Source: Euzebyella saccharophila
GTDB taxonomy: Bacteria; Bacteroidota; Bacteroidia; Flavobacteriales; Flavobacteriaceae
DNA length: 64,000 bases
Assembly: GCF_014855495.1 (NCBI RefSeq)
Contig: NZ_JACYFJ010000001.1
Span: 1,240,001-1,304,000, forward strand
Direction: 5' to 3'
Below, piece by piece: positions 17,123 through 25,462 of the stretch; position 1 is the stretch's first letter; the number at the start of each line of letters is the position of its first letter. The notes beneath the pieces were generated by a model, which searched no databases, was not told the origin of the DNA, and saw nothing but the letters and a program-made list of their open reading frames with translations. The translations under genes and the position numbers were made by a program.

Positions 17123-18403
17123 TTAGAATAATAACTCCATTTTTTTCTTGATCTCATCCAAGCATAAATTGCCCAAACTGCCCTCATGGGTATGGTGAAT
17201 ATCCCTTTTGGGTTCAAAAGTACCTTCTTGAATTTCCATTCCCATTTTTTTATAGGCATCCCTGAAAGGCATTCCGTTTTGTACCAGTTCGTTCAAGGTA
17301 TCAACGCTAAAGAGATAATCGTATTTAGGATCGCTTAGAATGTCATCGTTCACTTTCGCCTCTTTCAAACTAAAGGTCAAAATTTCTAAACAGGCCTTCA
17401 TATCTTGAATCGCGGGAACAATAATTTCTTTCACCAATTGTAAATCACGATGGTATCCACTAGGTAAATTGTTGATGACCAAGGTCAATTGATTCGGTAT
17501 GCTTTGTAGCTTATTACATTTACCACGAACCAATTCAAAAACATCGGGGTTTTTCTTGTGCGGCATGATGCTGCTGCCCGTTGTTAATTCATCCGGAAAT
17601 GAGATAAAATTGAAGTTTTGGCTCATATAGAGGCAAACGTCCATAGAGAGTTTGGATAAAGTGGCTGCAATATTGGCCATGCCGAAAGCGGTAGCCTTTT
17701 CTACTTTTCCACGTCCCATTTGGGCTGCCACCACATTGTATTTAAGGGTTTCAAAACCCATTTCTTGGGTGGTGAAGCTTCGGTCTATTGGAAAGGAGCT
17801 TCCGTAACCAGCAGCGCTCCCTAACGGATTTTGGTCGGCAACCTTGTAAGCGGCATCAATGAAAAAGAGGTCATCAATCAAACTTTCGGCATAAGCGGAA
17901 AACCATAGCCCAAAAGAGGATGGCATGGCAATCTGCAAGTGGGTATAGCCTGGGAGAAGCACGTTTTTAAATTTCTCGGCCAATTGCAGTAACAGGTCAA
18001 AGAGCTCTTTTGTCTGACTTTTTATTTCCGATAGTTCATGTTTTAAATACAGGTGCATGGCCACCAGAACTTGATCGTTTCTTGATCGTGCTGTATGGAT
18101 TTTTTTACCGGTGTCGCCCAATTTTTCAGTGAGTACGTATTCAATTTTGGAATGCATATCCTCAAAAGAATTTTCAATAGTAAACTCTCCCTTTTCAATG
18201 GTTTCCGCAATGGCATCCAATTCCGTGATAAGGGATTGTGTTTCTTCTTGGGTCAACAAGCCTATTTTTCCTAGCATTTTAGCATGCGCTTTAGAGGCGA
18301 TCACATCATATTTGGCAAGCAATAAGTCGAGCTCGCGGTCATTGCCCACGGTAAAATGGTCTATTTTTTTATCAGTACTGAATCCTTTATCCCAGAGTTT
18401 CAT
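17123..18403 (-). CDS. argH: Argininosuccinate lyase
   Basis: Cleaves argininosuccinate to arginine and fumarate, the final step of arginine synthesis. The superfamily signature GSSIMPHKKNPD carries the catalytic Ser loop. Other conserved segments are EDMHSKIEYVL, TARSRNDQV and the GYTHLQ motif with its His. The length of 426 residues is slightly shorter than E. coli ArgH (about 457), as is common in Bacteroidota. It is the last gene of the arginine-proline run; the gap to argE (61 nt) holds a low-complexity element. Confidence 0.96.
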   Translation of the reverse strand: MKLWDKGFSTDKKIDHFTVGNDRELDLLLAKYDVIASKAHAKMLGKIGLLTQEETQSLITELDAIAETIEKGEFTIENSFEDMHSKIEYVLTEKLGDTGKKIHTARSRNDQVLVAMHLYLKHELSEIKSQTKELFDLLLQLAEKFKNVLLPGYTHLQIAMPSSFGLWFSAYAESLIDDLFFIDAAYKVADQNPLGSAAGYGSSFPIDRSFTTQEMGFETLKYNVVAAQMGRGKVEKATAFGMANIAATLSKLSMDVCLYMSQNFNFISFPDELTTGSSIMPHKKNPDVFELVRGKCNKLQSIPNQLTLVINNLPSGYHRDLQLVKEIIVPAIQDMKACLEILTFSLKEAKVNDDILSDPKYDYLFSVDTLNELVQNGMPFRDAYKKMGMEIQEGTFEPKRDIHHTHEGSLGNLCLDEIKKKMELLF

Positions 18404-18410
18404 GTTTAGT

Positions 18411-18470
18411 CAGTTTACAATTATCAGTTAGCAATGAACAATGCTTATTGGTAATTGGTTATTGTTAATT
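18411..18470. repeat. Low-complexity intergenic element between argE and argH
   Basis: The gap is filled with variations on short words (TTACAATTATCAGTTAG, GGTAATTGGTTATTG, TTAATTGTTATT). It resembles in style, though not exactly in sequence, the elements in the proA-proB and proC-argC gaps of the same operon. Confidence 0.5.
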
Positions 18471-19538
18471 GTTATTTAAAAGAAATCCCTTCAACAATTT
18501 AATATACAAATCTACCCCGTCTTCAATTTCTTTAACGTAGATGTATTCATCTGCCGAATGTGAACGCGTGCTGTCCCCAGGGCCTAATTTTAATGATTGG
18601 CAAGTTAATGCCGCCTGGTCGGATAGGGTGGGGGAGCCATAGGTTTTTCTGCCCAAGGCAATACCTGATTTCACCAAGGGGTGGTCTTTGTCAATGGCCG
18701 AAGAATTAAGTTTTAGCGAACGTTCTTGAAGTTCACAAGGAGCTTCTTTCTTCAGAATTTCCGCTATTTCGGCATTGGTATATTTATCGTTGACTCGAAC
18801 GTCAACTACCAACTCTACCTCCGCCGGCACCACATTGTGTTGTGAACCTCCATTGATTTGGGTAACCGTCAATTTTACGGGGCCTAGCACTTCTGATACT
18901 TTTGGAAACGAGAAATTCTTGAACCACTCCAACACTTCAATGGTGTTGTAAATAGAATTATTATCGTTAGGATGAGCCGCATGCGAAGGAGTGCCTTTCA
19001 CTTTGGCGTCAAAAACTACCAAACCTTTTTCGGCTATGGCCAAATCCAATAAAGTAGGTTCGCCCACAATGGCCACATCAATATGGGGAAGTCTGGGTAA
19101 AAGTCCTCGTAGGCTATTGGGTCCTGAACTTTCCTCTTCCATCGACGCTACCATTAAAATATTATGGTTCAGGTTTTCCTCTGCATAGTAATGCGTGAAC
19201 GTAGCAATTAGTGAAACTAGCGCTCCGCCGGCATCATTACTTCCCAAACCATATAATTTTCCATCTTCAATATGCGGATGAAAAGGGTCTTTGGTATAGG
19301 CCGAATTGGGTTTTACGGTATCGTGATGCGAGTTTAAAAGCAAGGTAGGCTTACTTTCGACAAAATGCTTGTTCACTGCCCACACATTGTTCAAATGACG
19401 TTGAAACGGAATGTTGAACGACTTGAACCAATTTTCAATGGCATCAGCGGTCTTATCTTCTTCCGAAGAAAAAGATTGTATAGAAATAAGTTCTTTTAAG
19501 AGCTCGATAGCTTTTTCGGTCAGTTCTTTTTGCTGCAT
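18465..19538 (-). CDS. argE: M20 family N-acyl-citrulline/ornithine deacylase
   Basis: Zinc-dependent hydrolase of the ArgE/DapE family. Metal ligands are visible in LLLNSHHDTVKP (His, Asp), LYGLGSNDAGGAL (Asp), MEEESSGPNSLRG (catalytic Glu pair) and VGEPT. Length is 357 residues. In pathways that use ArgF' instead of ornithine carbamoyltransferase, this enzyme removes the acyl group from N-acyl-citrulline rather than from ornithine. Given the ArgF' residue at position 90, the acyl group may be succinyl. It starts 2 nt after the argB stop. Confidence 0.88.
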   Translation of the reverse strand: MQQKELTEKAIELLKELISIQSFSSEEDKTADAIENWFKSFNIPFQRHLNNVWAVNKHFVESKPTLLLNSHHDTVKPNSAYTKDPFHPHIEDGKLYGLGSNDAGGALVSLIATFTHYYAEENLNHNILMVASMEEESSGPNSLRGLLPRLPHIDVAIVGEPTLLDLAIAEKGLVVFDAKVKGTPSHAAHPNDNNSIYNTIEVLEWFKNFSFPKVSEVLGPVKLTVTQINGGSQHNVVPAEVELVVDVRVNDKYTNAEIAEILKKEAPCELQERSLKLNSSAIDKDHPLVKSGIALGRKTYGSPTLSDQAALTCQSLKLGPGDSTRSHSADEYIYVKEIEDGVDLYIKLLKGFLLNNN

Positions 19539-19540
19539 TG

Positions 19541-20317
19541 TTAAAGGGTAAGAGTGGTGAATAAATTTGCATTGGGGTGTAGCATTTCTATATCGCCTAT
19601 GCGTACCTGATGAACATTTTTTTTCAGGGCATGAAAGCAGTTGTGCATTTTGGGCAACATGCCATCTGCTATTACTTTTTTCTCTAAAAGGGTTTGGTAT
19701 GACAAACTGTCGATATGTTTTATAACCGATTGGTCATCATTGACATCCATCAAAACACCTTTCTTTTCGAAGCAATAATACAAAGTGGTCTCGTAGACTC
19801 CGCTCATGCCAATCGCCAATTCCGAGGCGATAGTATCTGCGTTGGTGTTGAGCAGCTGCCCCTTTCCATCATGTGTCATCGCGCAAAAAACAGGGGTTAA
19901 ATCAGCCTCCAATAGTTTTTTGATGGTGGTTGAACTCACGCCGTCCACGTCACCGGCAAAACCATAATCAATGTCTTTCACGGGACGTTTATGCGCTTGT
20001 ATAGTATCACCATCGGCACCGCTAAACCCAATAGCATTGCAGTTGAGCGATTGCAGTTCGGCTACAATATTTTTGTTGACTAGTCCGCCATAGACCATGG
20101 TAATGAGCTCAAGACTTTTATCATCGGTAATACGGCGACCTCCGATCATTTTAGATTCGATTCCTAGTTTTTTGCCCAATTGAGTGGCCAACTTTCCGCC
20201 TCCATGAACCAGAATTTTAGGTCCTTTTAATAGCGCAAAATTATTCAGGAATTTAGTAAGCTCGGCTTTATTTTCGATGACGTTGCCGCCAATTTTAACT
20301 ATGGATAGTTTTTTCAT
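19541..20317 (-). CDS. argB: Acetylglutamate kinase (possibly N-succinylglutamate kinase)
   Basis: Amino-acid kinase family, 258 residues. It phosphorylates the gamma-carboxylate of N-acyl-glutamate, the second arginine step. Conserved elements are VKIGGNVIE (N-terminal Lys-Gly loop), LVHGGGKLATQLGKKLG, GGRRITDD, and the nucleotide-binding stretch NTNADTIASELA. It lacks the N-terminal helix extension of arginine-inhibited hexameric enzymes, which suggests it is not feedback-controlled that way. It is packed 1 nt after the SDR gene and 2 nt before argE. Confidence 0.92.
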   Translation of the reverse strand: MKKLSIVKIGGNVIENKAELTKFLNNFALLKGPKILVHGGGKLATQLGKKLGIESKMIGGRRITDDKSLELITMVYGGLVNKNIVAELQSLNCNAIGFSGADGDTIQAHKRPVKDIDYGFAGDVDGVSSTTIKKLLEADLTPVFCAMTHDGKGQLLNTNADTIASELAIGMSGVYETTLYYCFEKKGVLMDVNDDQSVIKHIDSLSYQTLLEKKVIADGMLPKMHNCFHALKKNVHQVRIGDIEMLHPNANLFTTLTL

Positions 20318-20318
20318 G

Positions 20319-21044
20319 TTATGCGTTTAATATTCCACCATCAATGGTCATGGCCGTTCCGGTAATCCAAGAGGCTTCTTGGGAAACCAAAAATAAGGCT
20401 AGGTTGGCGATATCTGTCGGTTGCCCCAATCTTTTTAGCAAAGTTGTTTTTTCTGCATCGGCTACGGCCTCTTTCGGGTTTTCGAAAGCTTCTGCTGAAT
20501 TCCACAAAAGTGGGGTGTCCACCGGTCCCGGACAAATGGCGTTGATTCTAATATCCGGGGCATATTCTACCGCCAGTTGTTTCATCAATGCTACAGCCCC
20601 TGCTTTGGATGCGCAGTAAGCGGGGTGGTTGGGGAAACTTTTAAAAGCTGCTATAGAGGCATTAATTAAAATAGTACCCTTCATTTTTTTCAAATGGGGA
20701 ATGGCAAATTTAGCAAGCAGATAAATACTGCTCAAATTGGTTGAGAGGGTTCTGTTCCACAAATCTTCTGAAAGTTCGATTACATTTCCCAGACCTAAAA
20801 TTCCGGCATTAAGTGATACAATATCCAATCTGCCAAAATTTTGAATAGCTTTCTCTACCAATTCTCTATTGTATTCGGCTTTGCCTACATCACCAGCCAA
20901 AAAGATGGAATGGGGCAGACTTTGTGCCAAGGCGTTGCCTTTGGCTTCATTTCTACCCGATAAAACCAGATAGGCTCCCTCAGAAGCAAATTTTTGCGCA
21001 ATAGCTTGCCCCATGCCACTGGTGGCACCGGTTACAATACACAC
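20319..21044 (-). CDS. SDR family oxidoreductase within the arginine operon
   Basis: Classical short-chain dehydrogenase: TGATSGMGQ (TGxxxGxG cofactor loop), LNAGILG (NAG), Ser in NASIAAF and YCASK (YxxxK catalytic pair), PGPVDTP and a C-terminal TIDGGILN. Length is 241 residues from a GTG at 21044. That start removes the usual few residues before beta-1; the frame remains open upstream (LENKV) but offers no ATG, so the true start is uncertain. It lies 31 nt after argF' and 1 nt before argB. No arginine step needs an SDR, so its substrate is unknown. Confidence 0.85.
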   Translation of the reverse strand: MCIVTGATSGMGQAIAQKFASEGAYLVLSGRNEAKGNALAQSLPHSIFLAGDVGKAEYNRELVEKAIQNFGRLDIVSLNAGILGLGNVIELSEDLWNRTLSTNLSSIYLLAKFAIPHLKKMKGTILINASIAAFKSFPNHPAYCASKAGAVALMKQLAVEYAPDIRINAICPGPVDTPLLWNSAEAFENPKEAVADAEKTTLLKRLGQPTDIANLALFLVSQEASWITGTAMTIDGGILNA

Positions 21045-21075
21045 TTTGTTTTCTAATTTGCCGATTTCAAAAGTC

Positions 21076-22014
21076 TTAGTTGTTCTCCAATATTTTTTTT
21101 AAAACTATCTGAGCACTGTAGGTTCGGTTGTTGGCCTGTTCTATTACCAAGCTTTGGTCACTATCTAAAACTTCATCTGCCACTATCATATTTCTTCTTA
21201 CCGGTAGACAATGCATGAATTTGGCTTTTCCGAGTTTTTCTTTGGTCATGGTCCAATTTTTATCTTGGTTCAGAACTTGACCATAGGTATTATAGCTGCT
21301 CCAGTTTTTTACATAGATAAAATCGGCATCTTCGCAGGCTTTCTTTTGATCATGCTCAATAATCGCGTCTTTGCTGATTTCAGGATTCAATTCATAACCC
21401 TCAGGGTGGGTAATGACAAAATCAGCCTCCTGTAATTGCATCATCTGTACAAAAGAATTTGCCACGGCATGCGGTAACGCCTTTGGGTGCGGGGCCCACG
21501 AAAGGACTACCTTAGGCCTTTTTTTAGTGTTTTGTTCAGCTAAGGTTATGGCGTCTGCCAAGGCCTGTAATGGGTGGCCTACAGAACTTTCCATATTCAC
21601 CACCGGAACGGAAGCATATTTTTTAAACCCATTGAGAACAATTTCCGCTTCATCTTCCTCTTTGTTGGTAAGTCCGGCAAAAGCCCTTATAGCTACAATA
21701 TCGCAATATTGAGAAATTACTTGGGCAGCTTCCTTTATATGTTCCGATGTGCCTTGATCCATTACCGTACCATCGACATATTCCAAGGCCCATCCCTCAC
21801 TGCCAAAATTCATGACAATCACGTCCAAGCCTAAGTTTATGGCGGCTTTTTGGGTGCTTAAGCGGGTACGAAGACTGTTATTAAAAAATAGGAGGCCAAT
21901 GGTCTTGCCTTCGCCCAGAGTTTTTAATTTTTTAGGTTCTTTTTTCAGTTCTCTTGCTTCGTTGACCCAATCGTTTAAGGAGTCGATGTCATTTACGGAA
22001 AGGTAGTGTTTCAT
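21076..22014 (-). CDS. argF': N-acylornithine carbamoyltransferase (N-succinyl- or N-acetylornithine)
   Basis: Transfers the carbamoyl group to N-acylornithine, replacing ordinary ornithine carbamoyltransferase. Features are FFNNSLRTRLSTQKAA (carbamoyl-phosphate loop, SLRTR instead of STRTR), WAPHPKALPHAVANSF and FMHCLPVRRNM (HCLP). It matches Bacteroides SOTCase without gaps in the N-terminal half as I recall that sequence. Residue 90, Glu in acetyl-specific and Pro in succinyl-specific enzymes, is Ser here (MDQGTSEH). Published substitutions to Ser gave succinyl specificity. The ATG overlaps the proB stop (ATGA). Confidence 0.92.
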   Translation of the reverse strand: MKHYLSVNDIDSLNDWVNEARELKKEPKKLKTLGEGKTIGLLFFNNSLRTRLSTQKAAINLGLDVIVMNFGSEGWALEYVDGTVMDQGTSEHIKEAAQVISQYCDIVAIRAFAGLTNKEEDEAEIVLNGFKKYASVPVVNMESSVGHPLQALADAITLAEQNTKKRPKVVLSWAPHPKALPHAVANSFVQMMQLQEADFVITHPEGYELNPEISKDAIIEHDQKKACEDADFIYVKNWSSYNTYGQVLNQDKNWTMTKEKLGKAKFMHCLPVRRNMIVADEVLDSDQSLVIEQANNRTYSAQIVLKKILENN

Positions 22015-22775
22015 ATCTTTATTTTCGTATGATTTGTGCTGCCTGAAAAGGCGTCGGTAATAAAATTATCGTTGAGACCGTTCACGATCCATGTTTCAAT
22101 GCTCGCTTTTTGGGCAATGGTGGCCGCTTGTACTTTTGAAGCCATGCCGCCCGTACCGTGGGTGGATTTTGAACTGCCTATTTCTTTTTTGATTCCAGCG
22201 AGACCAGAAACTTCGTTGATGGTCACCGGACTTCCATTTTCCATGGATTGCTTGGTGTAAATTCCATTGGTGTTGGTAGCAATGATCAATAGGTCAACTT
22301 TTAAAAGTGATGCGGTTAAAGCAGCCAATTTATCGTTGTCGCCAAATTGAATCTCGTCCGCAGCTACTGTATCGTTTTCATTGATAATCGGTATGATATT
22401 GTTCTCTACCAGAATATCGATGGTATTCTTGATGTTCGCTTTGGACTTCGGATTCTCAAAATCGGAATACGATAAAAGGCATTGCGCCGCCGATAGCCCC
22501 AATTCTCTAAAACTCTCTTGAAACATGCGCATTAGATGGGGCTGCCCAATGGCCGCTAAGGCCTGCTTTACCAAAATATCTTTACCGTTATGCTCCAGTT
22601 TTACAAACTGCTTGGCCGCAGCAATCGCCCCAGAACTAACAACCACAAATTCGTAGTCGTTTTTCAATTGTGATATTTGCCTTCCAATATCTTCTAGCTT
22701 ACCTCGGGAAATCTGGTTGGTTTCCTTCGTAAGCGTATTGGAGCCTATTTTTAGTAAAATGCGTTTTTTTCCCAT
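22011..22775 (-). CDS. proB: Glutamate 5-kinase (kinase domain only)
   Basis: First step of proline synthesis, ATP-dependent phosphorylation of glutamate. Conserved: ILLKIGSNTLT, VVSSGAIAAA, NENDTVAADEIQFGDND (active-site loop) and GTGGMASKVQAA. At 254 residues it has only the amino-acid kinase domain; the C-terminal PUA domain of E. coli ProB is absent. I place the start at the ATG at 22775 (MGKKRILLKIG). The open frame extends to 22868, but those 31 codons are translated intergenic repeat. It overlaps argF' by 4 nt. ProB and ProA normally form a functional pair. Confidence 0.93.
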   Translation of the reverse strand: MGKKRILLKIGSNTLTKETNQISRGKLEDIGRQISQLKNDYEFVVVSSGAIAAAKQFVKLEHNGKDILVKQALAAIGQPHLMRMFQESFRELGLSAAQCLLSYSDFENPKSKANIKNTIDILVENNIIPIINENDTVAADEIQFGDNDKLAALTASLLKVDLLIIATNTNGIYTKQSMENGSPVTINEVSGLAGIKKEIGSSKSTHGTGGMASKVQAATIAQKASIETWIVNGLNDNFITDAFSGSTNHTKIKI

Positions 22776-22780
22776 TTTTT

Positions 22781-23133
22781 GGTTGCTGGTTGTTCGTTGA
22801 TGGTTCATCTCCACTGCGCTCGATGTGACAGTTGGTTGATGGTAAGAAAAAAAATTCTCAATTCTCACATCTAGTAACTTTTAACTACAAACTCATCACT
22901 CTTACCTCTTACCTTCTAAGTCCTACGTCATTTTTATCTGGTTGTTGGTTGTTGGTTGATGGTTCATCGTTGAAGGTTAAATGATAAGTAATCTGTCTTA
23001 TGTCCTACGTCTTAAGTCCCTATTCATAATTTTCCTAACTCCTAACTCCTAACTCCTAACTCCTAACTCCTAACTCCTAACTCCTAACTCCTAACTCCTA
23101 ACTCCTAACTCCTAACTCCTAACTCACCTAACT
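22781..23133. repeat. Composite intergenic element A between proB and proA
   Basis: This gap of about 350 nt has no gene. It contains a 29-nt direct repeat (22781-22809 and 22940-22968, two mismatches, built from GGTTG and GGTTGATGG words), a 43-nt core at 22976-23018 shared 39/43 with the proC-argC gap, and a run of CCTAACT heptamers (13 perfect copies plus one displaced by two bases at 23127-23133). A segment near 22811-22831 (CACTGCGCTCGATGTGACA) resembles a dispersed intergenic repeat I associate with flavobacterial genomes. Confidence 0.75.
23034..23124. repeat. Tandem array, 13 perfect copies of CCTAACT (7 bp)
   Basis: Ninety-one bases of uninterrupted CCTAACT (AGTTAGG on the transcribed minus strand), directly abutting the proA stop codon. 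After two bases (CA) another CCTAACT lies inside the last proA codons (QVR). The related element B carries only two copies, so the array has expanded here, presumably by slippage. Confidence 0.95.
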
Positions 23134-24320
23134 TGCCCACTACCTTTTACATACCATTTGTTTGTTACCAAATGTTGTAATCCGATTGGTCCACGTTGAT
23201 GGAGTTTGTCCGTACTAATGGCCAATTCTCCGCCCAAACCAAGCTGACCTCCATCTGTAAATCTAGTGGAAGCATTGTGATAAACCGCTGCACAGTCAAT
23301 TCGGGTCATAAAATAATCGGCTTTTTCCTCATTAGAGGTAATTATGGAAGCGGAATGCCCTCCGCTGTATTTGTTAATTCGTTCAATCGCATCATCTAAG
23401 TCTACGGCTAGACCGAGAACAATCTTATAATCCAAGAACTCCTCATACCATACTTTTGGGTCTATAATGGGAGTAGTTCCTTCAAATTCGGAAATCGCTT
23501 GATCGGCAATAATTTCCACTTCGTGTTCCTTCAGCTTGGCTATCAATTCGGAAATAAACTCCTGCTTGTTCGGTAATCCCGAGGCTATCAATACCTTGTC
23601 CAAAGCGTTGCAAGCTGAAATCTTGGCGGTTTTTGCATTGAGAATGACCTTTAAAGCAACTTCCGTATCAGCATCGGAATCTACATATACAAAATTGTTT
23701 CCCCTTCCGCTTACGATAACGGGGCAGGTGGCGTGTTGCTTAACGAAAGCAATGAGTTTTTCACCACCACGGGGCACAATCAAATCGACCTTTTCCGTAG
23801 GATTCTCCAAAAATTCTTGGGTTTGGGTTCGGTTAAATTCCAAATACCCAACCCATTCTCTAGTGGTATCATTTGCTTCCAAGGCTTTATGCCAAAGTTG
23901 TACCAATAATAAATTGCTGTTGAGTGATTCTTTACCGCCTTTCAGTAAAATTTTGTTTCCCGATTTAAAAGCGATTCCGGCTGCTTCGATAGTCACATCC
24001 GGTCTTGATTCATAAATAATCAATATGGTGCCAAAGGGAGCGGTTTTGTTGCTTACGCGCATGCCATTTTCATGGGTAAAGTTAAAACGCTCAATACCTA
24101 AGGGGTCGTTGGCATTTGCCAGTTGATTCAACGAAAGAATCATTCCGTCAATCCTGGCAATGTCTACCTTTAATCGGTCGTGCATTGCCAAATCGCCTCC
24201 GGTATAACCATCCATATCTTTTTTATTGGCCAAAAGGATGGCTTCCCTTTCTTCATCAAGCAGTTTCGCCATATTCAAAAGCACGGCATTTCGCTGTTTT
24301 AAACTTAACAATAGGTTCAT
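23124..24320 (-). CDS. proA: Gamma-glutamyl phosphate reductase
   Basis: NADPH-dependent reduction of glutamyl-5-phosphate to the semialdehyde in proline synthesis. It is an aldehyde-dehydrogenase superfamily protein of 398 residues. Visible are the family opening KQRNAVLLNMAKLL, PFGTILIIYESRPDVT, AFKSGNKILLKGGKE, LIVPRGGEKLI, and the catalytic-Cys region AKISACNALD. The C-terminus (QVR) is encoded by a sequence that matches the adjacent heptamer array. The start overlaps the argD stop by 4 nt (ATGA). In this mixed operon it links the proline and arginine branches, both starting from glutamate. Confidence 0.95.
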   Translation of the reverse strand: MNLLLSLKQRNAVLLNMAKLLDEEREAILLANKKDMDGYTGGDLAMHDRLKVDIARIDGMILSLNQLANANDPLGIERFNFTHENGMRVSNKTAPFGTILIIYESRPDVTIEAAGIAFKSGNKILLKGGKESLNSNLLLVQLWHKALEANDTTREWVGYLEFNRTQTQEFLENPTEKVDLIVPRGGEKLIAFVKQHATCPVIVSGRGNNFVYVDSDADTEVALKVILNAKTAKISACNALDKVLIASGLPNKQEFISELIAKLKEHEVEIIADQAISEFEGTTPIIDPKVWYEEFLDYKIVLGLAVDLDDAIERINKYSGGHSASIITSNEEKADYFMTRIDCAAVYHNASTRFTDGGQLGLGGELAISTDKLHQRGPIGLQHLVTNKWYVKGSGQVR

Positions 24321-25444
24321 GCCAATTCTTTTTTAAGGGCGTTAAATAGGGTGTCTATATGCCCCTCGGTAATATTTAGGGCAGGTAATATTCTTAAAAC
24401 ATGTTTGTCTTTTGCGCCACCTGTGAATAGGTGCTGATTGTGAATAAGTCTTTTTCTCAGATCTGCCACTTCAAAATCGAACTCCAAACCAAGCATTAAA
24501 CCTCTTCCCTTCACTTTTTTTACCTGCGGAATTTCAGCAGCGTTGGCCCGGAAATAGTTTTCCAATTTGGCCGCATTGGCAGGAAGGCTTTCATTCTCCA
24601 AAACCTCTAGAACAGCCAAAGTCGCTGCACAAGCCAAATGGTTGCCGCCAAAAGTGGTACCTAATAGTCCGTAGGATGCTTCAATTTTTACGTGAATAAG
24701 AATACCACCTACAGGGAAACCGTTGGCCATGCCCTTCGCAATGGAAATAATATCCGGTTCAATATTGTGATGTTGAAAGGCGAAAAATTTTCCGCTTCTT
24801 CCAAAGCCACATTGTACTTCATCGGCAATCAAAACCACATCATTGTTTTTACAGGCTTCCGCAATTTTCTGATAGAAATCGGTTGTAGGTTCGTCCAGAC
24901 CACCAACGCCTTGTATGGCCTCCAAAATTACCGCGCATACGTCGCCTTTTGAAAGTTCAGCCTCTAGGGCATTCAAATCCCCAAAATCCAAGAAGGTAAC
25001 TTTCTGTTGTTGGTTGATGGGAGCATTGATTTTTGGATTGTCCGTAGCGGCAACCGCAGCGGAGGTCCTTCCGTGAAAACTATTTTTAAAGGAGACCACA
25101 CGTGATTTTCCGGTGTGGAAAGATGCCAATTTCAAAGCATTCTCGTTCGCCTCTGCTCCAGAGTTACACAAGAACAAATTATAATTTTCACAACCCGAAA
25201 GTCTCCCGAGCTTTGCAGCCAATTCTTCCTGCAGCGGATTTTGAACCGAGTTGCTGTAAAAACCAATACGGTCCAATTGGTCTTTGATTCGCTTTACATA
25301 ATGTGGATGCGAATGACCAATGGAGATAACTGCGTGACCTCCATAAAAATCGAGGTAGGATTGGCCTTTGTCATCGGTTACTACAATGCCCTCAGCCTTT
25401 ACCGGAGTAACATCATAAAGAGGATAAACATCAAATAATTTCAT
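24317..25444 (-). CDS. argD: Acetylornithine (or succinylornithine) aminotransferase
   Basis: PLP-dependent class III aminotransferase, 375 residues. It converts N-acylglutamate semialdehyde plus glutamate to N-acylornithine. Visible are YLDFYGGHAVISIGHSHP, NSGAEANENALKLA (phosphate-binding), SFHGRTSAAVAAT, VILEAIQGVGG, LIADEVQCGFGRSG (PLP Asp) and the Schiff-base Lys in ISIAKGMANGFP. It may also act as a succinyl-form enzyme, since ArgD family members accept both. There are 18 nt between it and the proC stop, and 4 nt of overlap with proA. Confidence 0.93.
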   Translation of the reverse strand: MKLFDVYPLYDVTPVKAEGIVVTDDKGQSYLDFYGGHAVISIGHSHPHYVKRIKDQLDRIGFYSNSVQNPLQEELAAKLGRLSGCENYNLFLCNSGAEANENALKLASFHTGKSRVVSFKNSFHGRTSAAVAATDNPKINAPINQQQKVTFLDFGDLNALEAELSKGDVCAVILEAIQGVGGLDEPTTDFYQKIAEACKNNDVVLIADEVQCGFGRSGKFFAFQHHNIEPDIISIAKGMANGFPVGGILIHVKIEASYGLLGTTFGGNHLACAATLAVLEVLENESLPANAAKLENYFRANAAEIPQVKKVKGRGLMLGLEFDFEVADLRKRLIHNQHLFTGGAKDKHVLRILPALNITEGHIDTLFNALKKELA

Positions 25445-25462
25445 TTTCTATCTTAATTTGGG

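Noticed and set aside
22776-22868. Thirty-one extra N-terminal codons on proB
   Set aside because: They translate the GGTTGATGG-type repeat and are not protein-like; the kinase fold begins directly at the ATG at 22775.
23034-23124. Telomere-like repeat (TTAGGAG permutation of the heptamer)
   Set aside because: It lies inside an operon in ordinary chromosomal sequence; its similarity to telomeric repeats is coincidental.
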